Below are positions 1 through 6,395 of a stretch of DNA of 16,303 nucleotides, piece by piece; position 1 is the first letter of the stretch, and each line of letters starts with the position of its first letter. A program made the position numbers and the translations under genes. Source of the stretch: JAABYT01 sp041581935 (GTDB lineage: Bacteria; Pseudomonadota; Gammaproteobacteria; HK1); NCBI GenBank assembly GCA_041581935.1, contig JBFICP010000053.1:1-16303 (forward strand), read 5' to 3'. The notes under the pieces were generated by a model. It was given only the letters and a program-made list of their open reading frames with translations, searched no databases and had not been told where the DNA came from.

Positions 1-1580
1 CGCCGCACGCGGTGCCGAGCAATCGCACTGTCGAGGATCGTGCCATGGTCATTCGTGCCATCGCGCCGGTACGCGACAACAAAGGCACCATGGTCGCGCT
101 CCTCGACGGCGGCGTTGTGCTCAATAACAGCGTCGGACTGGTGGATGACATTCGAAATCTGGTTTACGGCCCGGACAGTCTTCCCGAGGACAGCTTCGGA
201 ACCGTCACCCTGCTTCTCGATGACGTGCGCATCAGCACGAACGTGCCGGCGGGTCCCGGTAAACGGGCAGTGGGCACGCGTGTGTCCGAAGCGGTGCGTA
301 AGAGCGTCCTCGAGCAAGGTGAATCCTGGGTCGACTTTGCGTTCGTCGTGAACGACTGGTACATCTCGGCCTACGAGCCCATCGTCGATGCCTACGGAAA
401 GCGCATCGGCATGCTGCACACGGGTTTTCCGGAAGCACCTTTCCGCCATGGCTACTACCGCACTCTCGGTGCTGCGCTGCTGTTGCTCGTGTTCGGCATG
501 CTGGTGGCGTCGCTGGTGGTGGTGCGCGGCGCGAAGGCGATTTTCGAACCCATCGAGTCCATCGCCGCGGTCGTGCGCGACATTCGCAAGGGCGAGGACA
601 GGCGGGTCGGGAATCTTGCCAAGGACGACGAGATTGGCGAGCTCGCACGACAATTCGATGCCACTTTGAATCTGCTCACCCTGCGCAACGATCAGATTCG
701 CCAGGCGGCGGAGCGTCTCGAAAGCAAGGTCGACGAGCGGACCAGGGAGCTCAAAGAGAAGAACCAGCACCTCGAGGACACCATCGAACAGCTCGAGGCA
801 GCACGCCAGCAGCTGGTGGCGGCGGAGAAGCTCGCGGCGCTCGGTGAGCTCACGGCCGGCGTCGCCCACGAGATCAACAATCCCATCGCCGTCATCCAGG
901 GAAACCTGGACGTTCTCCGCCAGGAGCTTGGTCCGGACATCATCCGGGTGCAGGACGAGGTGGATCTGATTCTCGAGCAGGTTGCGCGCATCCATGCCAT
1001 CGTCGACAAGCTGCTGCGTTACTCCCGGCCTTCCCGCTACGGTGCCGAGCTCCAGGAAGTCGAACCGAACCGGCTCATCGATGAAACATTGGTTCTGGTC
1101 GAGCACGAGATGGCCGCGAGGCAATTGCGCGTCGAAACCGACTACCGTGCAACCAACCGCATCACAATCAACGCACAAGAGCTGCAGCAGGTATTGGTCA
1201 ACCTGCTCGTGAACGCCGCTCAGGCCTCGAAAAGCGGCGGCCTCATTTCTATCGCCACGCGCAATTGCGACGGCGGCGAGGGTATCGCCGTAAGCATTCG
1301 CGATCGCGGCGTCGGTATCACGGCCGAGAATCTGTCGCGCATCTTCGATCCGTTTTTCACCACCAAGCGGGTGGGAGGCACGGGACTCGGACTGTCGGTA
1401 AGCTATGGGCTTTTGCGGCGTTACGGTGGTGACATCAAAGTGACCTCGGAGCCGGAGCGGGGCACCACGTTCGAGGTGCTCGTACCGGCCAAGCCCGTAT
1501 TTCTCGACCAGGATTCGCGGCCGCATGCGAGCGGCTCCGGCGAGCCCGAAGCCGAGCTCGCGTCCACCAGGAGACATTGA
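1..1580 (+). CDS. Sensor histidine kinase, NtrB-like (5' end outside window)
   Basis: The reading frame is open to the left edge, so the start is missing; a GTG at 12 is only an internal candidate. Residues below are numbered from that GTG. Residues 1-148 look like the distal part of an extracytoplasmic Cache-type sensor domain. A membrane helix lies at about 151-171, a HAMP-like linker at 172-225 and a coiled coil at about 225-275. The HisKA H-box (GVAHEINNP) gives phospho-acceptor His286. The HATPase domain has the N box (NLLVNAAQA, 397-405), a DRGVG box at 431-435, an F box (FDPFFTTK) and GGTGLGLS at 455-462. This layout is typical of kinases paired with sigma-54-activating response regulators. 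No response regulator lies downstream, so its partner is probably upstream of the window. The ligand is unknown; formate is a guess from context. The stop codon overlaps the next start (TGATG). Confidence 0.93.
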   Translation, partial: PHAVPSNRTVEDRAMVIRAIAPVRDNKGTMVALLDGGVVLNNSVGLVDDIRNLVYGPDSLPEDSFGTVTLLLDDVRISTNVPAGPGKRAVGTRVSEAVRKSVLEQGESWVDFAFVVNDWYISAYEPIVDAYGKRIGMLHTGFPEAPFRHGYYRTLGAALLLLVFGMLVASLVVVRGAKAIFEPIESIAAVVRDIRKGEDRRVGNLAKDDEIGELARQFDATLNLLTLRNDQIRQAAERLESKVDERTRELKEKNQHLEDTIEQLEAARQQLVAAEKLAALGELTAGVAHEINNPIAVIQGNLDVLRQELGPDIIRVQDEVDLILEQVARIHAIVDKLLRYSRPSRYGAELQEVEPNRLIDETLVLVEHEMAARQLRVETDYRATNRITINAQELQQVLVNLLVNAAQASKSGGLISIATRNCDGGEGIAVSIRDRGVGITAENLSRIFDPFFTTKRVGGTGLGLSVSYGLLRRYGGDIKVTSEPERGTTFEVLVPAKPVFLDQDSRPHASGSGEPEAELASTRRH

Positions 1581-1786
1581 TGAACGAAGACACCTTCAAT
1601 CTGCAGATAAGAAAATTTTTGAAAAAAGTCGGCATCACCTCGCAACGGGAAATCGAGACGGCGGTGCGCAAGGCGATTGAAGACGGTGACATCGACGCCG
1701 ATGGAAAGCTGCACGCGACCATCACCTTGCGCGTGCCGGCAGTCGGCATCGAGCTGGACATCGAGGACGATATCGCGCTCGAGTAG
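1580..1786 (+). CDS. DUF6494 family small protein
   Basis: A 68-aa acidic protein starting MNEDTFNLQIRKFLKKVG. I recognise the family as DUF6494: a short alpha-helical N-terminal half (residues 3-35) followed by a beta-hairpin-like region rich in alternating hydrophobic residues (HATITLRVPAVGIELDIEDD). No function is established that I know of. The ATG at 1580 shares one base with the kinase stop and has an AGGAG at 1569-1573, which fixes the start and indicates translational coupling. An in-frame TTG one codon upstream is less likely. There is no signal peptide or membrane segment, so the product is cytoplasmic. Pairing with the kinase may be incidental, since this family occurs in varied contexts. 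Confidence 0.85.
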   Translation: MNEDTFNLQIRKFLKKVGITSQREIETAVRKAIEDGDIDADGKLHATITLRVPAVGIELDIEDDIALE

Positions 1787-1813
1787 TCGCGGAGGTTTCG
1801 ATTCAAAACCCCT

Positions 1814-1895
1814 GTACGTTGGACTGAGTGCAGCGAAGCCCGGCGTCGAATCCCGCGCCCGCTTGTCGGGCTTCGCTGCGCTCAGCCCAACCTAC
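1814..1895. repeat. REP-like inverted repeat, likely bidirectional terminator
   Basis: The left arm (1814-1842) and right arm (1867-1895) are 29 bases each and complementary except at three positions, with a 24-base loop. The arm core GAGCGCAGCGAAGCCCG resembles a palindromic intergenic unit I have seen scattered in many gammaproteobacterial genomes. It lies exactly between the convergent DUF6494 gene and the regulator gene, so it could stop transcription from both sides, although there is no strong T-tract. The identity as a dispersed repeat is from memory and was not tested here. Confidence 0.75.
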
Positions 1896-1902
1896 GATCC
1901 GA

Positions 1903-2868
1903 TCAGGCCTGGCTCGCCCAGATGAGCTTGCCCGACTCGGCCAGGTCGTAGCCCCCCAGAGCGCGTGCCAGGTCCTGGGTGGCGGGACTCTTGAGCTCGT
2001 CGAGAAGGCGCTGGAACAGAGTGCGGAAGAAAATGCCGCGATACAGCGCGAAGTCGAACGCTTCCCAGCCGGCGGATACGAAAGCGAGTCCCGACTCGGT
2101 GGCCGCGGAGCGCGCTCCCGGTGCAACGTCGGCGGCGCCCATGGCGACAGTCGCCGCTGCTTCGTGCTCGGAGTTGGCGCGACCGATGACGTTCAGATCG
2201 TCGCTGGATGCTTCATGGCGGGCAAGCAACTCCTGAAAGAAGCGCTGCGAGCCGGCGCCGTCCTGACGCAGCACCCAGGTATGCTTCGCCGCGATCAGCC
2301 GCTCCACCGCGCGCCCCTCCTCGGGGATCGCCCGCGATACCAGTAACCCCTGTTCGCGTCGAAAGCCGCGTACCAGGACCCACTGATGATGCTGGGCGAA
2401 TGCGCTGATTAGGGCCGGATGGCGCAGATGGCTCTCCTCGGCGGGTCCCCAGTGAATGGCGCTGGCATCGGCACGCCCGGAGGCGAGCAAAGACAAACCC
2501 AAACGCGTTCCGGTCGGGGCGTAACTGAACATCGCACGTGCCTGCACCTCGGTGGCCAGGTTCGCGAGCACCCGGTGAAGCAGCGCATCGTCGCTGCCGG
2601 CCAGCATAAGGCGATCGGCGAGCACTCCACCGTGGCTCGACTCCAGCAGCCACTGGTCGACGAGGTCGCGCGGGAACAACCACTTCCCGGTTATCTTGGT
2701 GCCGGGGATCTTTCCTTCGCTGGCCAGCGCGTAGATCTTTTTCTCGTTGACCTGCAGGTAGTCGGCCACCTGGCGAACGCTCAGGAAGCGCGGCTCGGTT
2801 CTCTTGCGGGTCGATTCCTGTGCGGGCCGGTCGTGCAGCGCCGTCGGTTCTTTCGCCATTGGCCGCAC
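1903..2868 (-). CDS. Helix-turn-helix regulator with PBP-like ligand domain
   Basis: 321 aa from a GTG start; an in-frame ATG three codons later (2859) is an equally plausible start, and neither has a clear ribosome binding site. Residues 28-76 form an excisionase/MerR-type helix-turn-helix (FLSVRQVADYLQVNEKKIYA, then GKIPGTKITGKWLFPRDLVDQW). Residues 85-300 resemble the periplasmic-binding-protein-like domain of PF12727, which is related to molybdate/tungstate-binding proteins. There is no signal peptide, so this is an intracellular sensor. It is the last gene of the minus-strand moaA-fdhD operon, only three bases after the fdhD stop. The context suggests it senses molybdate, a cofactor precursor or another small ligand and adjusts cofactor or formate dehydrogenase expression. 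The ligand and targets are inference. Confidence 0.85.
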   Translation of the reverse strand: MRPMAKEPTALHDRPAQESTRKRTEPRFLSVRQVADYLQVNEKKIYALASEGKIPGTKITGKWLFPRDLVDQWLLESSHGGVLADRLMLAGSDDALLHRVLANLATEVQARAMFSYAPTGTRLGLSLLASGRADASAIHWGPAEESHLRHPALISAFAQHHQWVLVRGFRREQGLLVSRAIPEEGRAVERLIAAKHTWVLRQDGAGSQRFFQELLARHEASSDDLNVIGRANSEHEAAATVAMGAADVAPGARSAATESGLAFVSAGWEAFDFALYRGIFFRTLFQRLLDELKSPATQDLARALGGYDLAESGKLIWASQA

Positions 2869-2871
2869 CGC

Positions 2872-3762
2872 TCAGGCGGCGTGCACCGGCGGTCCCGTGC
2901 GACGCTTTCGCGACGCGGGCGTGCGCGGCGGGCGGGCGTCGAACTCGATGCGATCGGCGCCGTTGTATACGAGGAAATGTTTCCCCTTGGCCCGTGCGAT
3001 CATGATGAGTCCGAGATCCTGTGCGAGCTCGAGACCCATGTGGGTGATGCCCGAGCGGGACAGCAGCGCCGGAATACCCATGTGCGCGACCTTCATGACG
3101 ATTTCGGAGGTCAATCGGCCGGTGGTATAGAACAGCTTGTCGCCGCCGCCCTCGCGCTCGAGCCACATCAATCCCGAGATGGCATCCGCCGCGTTGTGAC
3201 GCCCGACATCTTCGATGAACGTGATAATTTCGGTATCCCGGCACAGCGCGCATCCGTGCACCGCGCCGGCGCGCTTGTAGATCTCGTTGTACGCGGCGAT
3301 CTCGCCGAGCAGGGCATAGATGCGCGACTGCATGAGCGTGACATGCGGCACGCGCCAGTTGTAGAGCTCATCGAGCGTGCAGCTGAACACGGTGCCTTGG
3401 CCGCAGCCGGTGGTCACCGTGCGTCCCGAGAGCTTTTCCTCCCAGTCGACGATGCCTTTGCCGTCGGCGGTTGTCACCGCGACCTGCTCGCGCTCCCAGT
3501 CCACTTCCACGGAGCGAATGCTCTCGATGTCCTCGATGAGTCGTTGATTGCGCAGATATCCCAGGGTAAGGGCCTCGGGGTAGGTGCCGAGGGTCATGAG
3601 CGTGACCACCTCGCGGTCGTCCACCTTGATGGTCAGGGGAAACTCGCCGGCGACCTCCATGTCACGACTTTCGCCCTGCTCGTCGACGGCCTGGACCGCA
3701 TGGGTGGGCGCGAGGCCCGCCTGGCTCATCGTCGGTCGATAGGGCTGGTCTCGGTCGGGCAT
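2872..3762 (-). CDS. fdhD: Formate dehydrogenase accessory sulfurtransferase FdhD
   Basis: 296 aa, in the usual FdhD size range. FdhD transfers sulfur from IscS to the molybdenum bis-MGD cofactor, which formate dehydrogenases require for activity. Supporting motifs are EFPLTIKVDD (40-49), LTLGYLRNQRLI (65-76), IEDVGRHNAADAI (183-195), TTGRLTSEIVMK and the C-terminal VYNGADRIEF. The cysteines are unusual: the canonical CGxCG active-site loop is replaced by TTGCGQGTVFSC (C120, C128), and there is a CALC pair (C171, C174) just before EDVGRHN. I believe this CGQG variant recurs in some proteobacteria, so it is probably functional. Transcribed after moaA with a 28-base gap. The start at 3762 has no clear ribosome binding site; Met12 is an alternative. 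Confidence 0.96.
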   Translation of the reverse strand: MPDRDQPYRPTMSQAGLAPTHAVQAVDEQGESRDMEVAGEFPLTIKVDDREVVTLMTLGTYPEALTLGYLRNQRLIEDIESIRSVEVDWEREQVAVTTADGKGIVDWEEKLSGRTVTTGCGQGTVFSCTLDELYNWRVPHVTLMQSRIYALLGEIAAYNEIYKRAGAVHGCALCRDTEIITFIEDVGRHNAADAISGLMWLEREGGGDKLFYTTGRLTSEIVMKVAHMGIPALLSRSGITHMGLELAQDLGLIMIARAKGKHFLVYNGADRIEFDARPPRTPASRKRRTGPPVHAA

Positions 3763-3790
3763 GGGCTTCAGCGCACGTTCGGCCGTACGC

Positions 3791-4843
3791 TCAACCGCCG
3801 GTCACGCTCATGTGGCGCATGATGACCACCTGCCGAGAGAGGTCGAAATCGTGGCCCTTCGGCTTGATGGCCATCGAGTCCTCGATGGCCCGTCGCAGGC
3901 GTGCATCGTCGCCGGGATGGGCCCTCAGCACGTGGCGCAGGTCCACCGAATGCTCCTGACCCAGGCACAGCAACAGGCGCCCCTGCACAGTGACGCGGAC
4001 ACGGTTGCAGGATTCGCAGAAGTTGTGGCTGTGGGGCGAGATGAATCCAACCCGCGAGGCGGTATCGGCCACCTGGAAATAGCGCGACGGTCCGCCGGTG
4101 GTCTCGGTGGTCGGGATGAGGCGATAGCGGGTCTCGATGTCGCGGCGCACCTCGTCGCTCGAATAATAGGCGAGCGCCCGGTCGTGGTCGTCGATGAGGC
4201 CAAGCGGCATTTCCTCGATGAAGCTGATGTCCATGCCGCGCTCGACCACGAAGTCCACCAGATCGAGAATCTCGTCCTCGTTGCGGTGCTTGAGTATCAC
4301 GCTGTTGATTTTGAGCCGTTTGAAACCCGCGGCGCGCGCCGCATCGATGCCGCGCAGCACCTTATTGAGATCGCCGATGCGGGTGATATTTCTAAAACGC
4401 ATCGCGTCGAGACTGTCGAGGCTCACGTTGATGCGCTTGACGCCGGCATCGCGCAACGGGCCTGCAAGGCGCTCGAGCTGCGAGCCGTTGGTGGTGAGCA
4501 CCAGCTCGTCGAGCCCCGGCAGCTTGCCCAGCTCGCACACGAGTTGCATGATGTTGCGGCGTACCAGGGGCTCGCCGCCGGTCAGTCGCAGCTTGGTCAC
4601 ACCGAGGGCGGTGAAGGCGCGCGCCACGGCATGAATCTCCTCGAGCGTCAGCACCTGCGCGCGGGGCAGGAAGGTCATGTCCTCGCTCATGCAGTACACG
4701 CAGCGGAAATCGCAACGGTCCGTTACCGAAAGGCGTGCATAGGTCACGTGGCGCCCGAAGCGATCGACGAGCCGCGGGGTGGCGCTCGGCGTCGTGGTCA
4801 CGTTTTCTGCTCGTCCTGTGTTTCCCATGCTCGTAGCCTTCAT
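3791..4843 (-). CDS. moaA: GTP 3',8-cyclase MoaA
   Basis: 350 aa. A radical-SAM enzyme that turns GTP into 3',8-cyclo-dihydro-GTP, the first step of molybdopterin synthesis, in the cytoplasm. The N-terminal cluster motif is CDFRCVYC (C44, C48, C51), followed by the LRLTGGEPL SAM-binding loop (86-93). The second cluster site is CESCNRVRVT...LLC (C276, C279, C293). The protein ends in the Gly-Gly dipeptide (349-350) characteristic of MoaA. The frame is open further upstream, but homology begins near residue 24, so the ATG at 4843 is preferred. The ATG at 4828 is a serious alternative: an AAGG lies 8 bases before it and it leaves a longer leader after the predicted promoter. First gene of the minus-strand operon, which suggests dedicated cofactor supply for the nearby dehydrogenase. 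Confidence 0.97.
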   Translation of the reverse strand: MKATSMGNTGRAENVTTTPSATPRLVDRFGRHVTYARLSVTDRCDFRCVYCMSEDMTFLPRAQVLTLEEIHAVARAFTALGVTKLRLTGGEPLVRRNIMQLVCELGKLPGLDELVLTTNGSQLERLAGPLRDAGVKRINVSLDSLDAMRFRNITRIGDLNKVLRGIDAARAAGFKRLKINSVILKHRNEDEILDLVDFVVERGMDISFIEEMPLGLIDDHDRALAYYSSDEVRRDIETRYRLIPTTETTGGPSRYFQVADTASRVGFISPHSHNFCESCNRVRVTVQGRLLLCLGQEHSVDLRHVLRAHPGDDARLRRAIEDSMAIKPKGHDFDLSRQVVIMRHMSVTGG

Positions 4844-4864
4844 CGACCGGCGGCGGCTAGTGTA

Positions 4865-4881
4865 AAGCAAGATGCGGGCCT
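4865..4881 (-). promoter_or_regulatory. Candidate sigma-54 (-24/-12) promoter for moaA operon
   Basis: Read on the minus strand: AGGCCCG, four bases, then TTGCTT. The GG (4880-4879) and GC (4868-4867) are exactly 10 bases apart, as sigma-54 requires, and the sequence matches TGGCACG-N4-TTGCW at 10 of 12 specified positions. The expected transcript start is about 4855, 12 bases before the 4843 ATG and 27 before the 4828 ATG. It faces away from a similar site at 5080-5096. Confidence 0.6.
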
Positions 4882-4929
4882 GCCGTGACGGGAGGCGCCC
4901 AACCGCCCGGATACGCGCCCCGCCGCCGC

Positions 4930-4999
4930 CAAATTGCCTGCCGCGCCCGCCCACGGCTGTGTCAAATTGTCGCAGCCCGATGGATGCTGGTCCAATTTG
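4930..4999. promoter_or_regulatory. Three phased CAAWTTG sites, candidate activator (enhancer) array
   Basis: CAAATTG at 4930-4936, CAAATTG at 4963-4969 and CAATTTG at 4993-4999. Start-to-start distances are 33 and 30 bases, about three helical turns each. Each heptamer sits in an imperfect dyad; the best is the middle one, 4955-4977, with GGCTG and CAGCC as outer arms. The centres are about 148, 115 and 85 bases from the -24 element of the DUF3305 promoter and 53, 86 and 116 from that of moaA. This is the range used by NtrC-family activators. The rest of the 4844-5125 gap is GC-rich and shows no gene. Confidence 0.5.
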
Positions 5000-5079
5000 C
5001 CCCGGCTCGGGCCACGTCCGGCGCCGCCGCCGGAGACAATTCCCGTGCGCAAAAGGGGGGCACGGGCCCCGGCACAACA

Positions 5080-5096
5080 TGGTATGTTACTTGCTT
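5080..5096 (+). promoter_or_regulatory. Candidate sigma-54 promoter for DUF3305 operon
   Basis: TGGTATG, four bases, TTGCTT. The GG (5081-5082) and GC (5093-5094) are separated by exactly 10 bases. It departs from TGGCACG-N4-TTGCW only by two C-to-T changes in the -24 box. The predicted start is about 5106, leaving a leader of some 20 bases that contains the GGAG at 5116-5119 before the ATG at 5126. I see no convincing sigma-70 promoter here. Confidence 0.68.
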
Positions 5097-5125
5097 CTCG
5101 CCGGTACTCGCCAGTGGAGCCGCCT

Positions 5126-5683
5126 ATGTCCGAGACGCCGAAACTCACGCCCAGCGTCACCGAGATTCCGGTCACGGTGCTGGTCGAGTGCCGGCAGGCA
5201 CGGGTCGGCCAGTGGGTTCAGGATCAATGGGAGGCGATCGCGGTGGTCGCCGGCGAGGACGTCATCACCCATGAGGCGTCGACCACCCTGGTGCACGAGG
5301 ATGCCGAGTGCCGGCGTTACCTGTGGTCGGGATTCAAGCTGGCCCTCTACAAGGACGCGTGCGAAAGCTATTGGTACAACTTGATGAGCGGCACGCCTTA
5401 CCTGTATGTCATCTGCCAGGTCGACGAGGACGAGGACGGTGAGGAGAGCCTGATTCCGGCCCTGGTGACCGCGGATCAGCAGGAGGCCACGGGTCACATG
5501 GAGACCGACGACCGGGTCTTCTCGGTGCCCATGCCGGAGCATGTGCACGGCTGGCTGGAGCGCTATGTCGTCGAGCACTACGTTCCGGCGCTCAAGAAGA
5601 AGCGCAAACGCCGCCAATGGGCGGAGGAATCAGAGTATGTCGAAGCGTCCGGAGACGACGCATCGCCGCCCGTCAAGCACTGA
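5126..5683 (+). CDS. DUF3305 domain protein
   Basis: 185 aa. The N-terminal core (VTVLVECRQARVGQWVQDQW, about 14-33, then YLWSGFKLALYKDACESYWYNL) matches the DUF3305 family, which is found almost only beside formate dehydrogenase genes. The middle of the protein (PYLYVICQVDEDEDGEE) continues this fold, and the C-terminus is basic then acidic (KKKRKRRQW). No catalytic motif, signal peptide or membrane helix is visible, so it is probably a cytoplasmic accessory factor. The frame extends upstream, but the ATG at 5126 has a GGAG six bases before it and lies just behind a predicted sigma-54 promoter. Its 3' end overlaps the DUF3306 gene by 47 bases. The biochemical role is unknown. Confidence 0.93.
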   Translation: MSETPKLTPSVTEIPVTVLVECRQARVGQWVQDQWEAIAVVAGEDVITHEASTTLVHEDAECRRYLWSGFKLALYKDACESYWYNLMSGTPYLYVICQVDEDEDGEESLIPALVTADQQEATGHMETDDRVFSVPMPEHVHGWLERYVVEHYVPALKKKRKRRQWAEESEYVEASGDDASPPVKH

Positions 5684-6395
5684 CCCGGAAGACGGCGACC
5701 CATTTCTCAGCCGCTGGGCGCGGCGCAAGCGTGTCGCCCGCTCCGGTGGTGATCCGGATGCCCGCGATGACCAGCCGGCGCGTGACATCGAAGCGCGGCA
5801 ATCGATCGCGCCCGTGACCGGCGACGCGTCCCCGCAAGGCGACGACGAGCAGGCCGAGGCGCTTACCGACGACGACATGCCGCCGCTGGATGCCATCGAC
5901 GAGAACACCGACATGAGCGGTTTTTTTTCGCCCAAAGTCAGCCAGGCGGTGAAGAAGGCGGCGCTCAGAAAATTCTTCCACAGCTCGGCATTCAATTTCG
6001 TCGACGGCCTCGACGACTACGACGACGACTTCAGGAACTTTCCGTCGCTCGGCGACATCATCACCTCGGACATGCGCAGTCAGATGGAGCGCGAAGCCGA
6101 GCGCGCCAAGCAGGCGCTTGCGAAGGACGCCGAGCCGGGCGGCGAGCACGGCGCAGACGACAGACTCGATGAGACACCGGCCGCGGAGTCGCGCGGAGCG
6201 GCCGACGAAACGAGCGAAACGGCTTCGCTCGAGCCCGCCGAGGCGCAGCCGGGCGAAGCCGAGCCAAGGGCGCCCGGCGTCACCCGCGACAGGCGCGTAT
6301 ACGCCGCGACCGGTCCTGGAAAATTGCGGCCCAGGGCAAGGACCGACGATGGGGACGGGGATCGGCCCGACGATCGGGGCGACGATCGCACATGA
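5637..6395 (+). CDS. DUF3306 domain protein
   Basis: 252 aa. The family signatures are FLSRWARRKR near residue 23 and a central block of about 80 residues, DMPPLDAIDENTDMSGFF followed by KKAALRKFFHSSAFN and DGLDDYDDDF. This conserved core occurs next to formate dehydrogenases in many proteobacteria; its function is not known to me. The rest is low-complexity, acidic and Ala/Glu/Asp-rich (about residues 150-252), probably disordered. The ATG at 5637 has GGAGG at 5623-5627 and sits inside the 3' end of the DUF3305 gene. The DUF3306 stop overlaps the next start as ATGA. An 8-T run at 5921-5928 encodes Gly-Phe-Phe-Ser in the core. Confidence 0.92.
   Translation: MSKRPETTHRRPSSTDPEDGDPFLSRWARRKRVARSGGDPDARDDQPARDIEARQSIAPVTGDASPQGDDEQAEALTDDDMPPLDAIDENTDMSGFFSPKVSQAVKKAALRKFFHSSAFNFVDGLDDYDDDFRNFPSLGDIITSDMRSQMEREAERAKQALAKDAEPGGEHGADDRLDETPAAESRGAADETSETASLEPAEAQPGEAEPRAPGVTRDRRVYAATGPGKLRPRARTDDGDGDRPDDRGDDRT

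Noticed and set aside
2419..3822. Long + strand open frame opposite fdhD and the regulator gene
   Set aside because: It spans two well-supported minus-strand genes and its product has no recognisable domain, so it is a compositional shadow.
5059..5076. Tandem GGCAC motifs upstream of DUF3305 as a sigma-54 -24 box
   Set aside because: Neither GGCAC has a GC dinucleotide exactly 10 bases after its GG; the site at 5080-5096 does.
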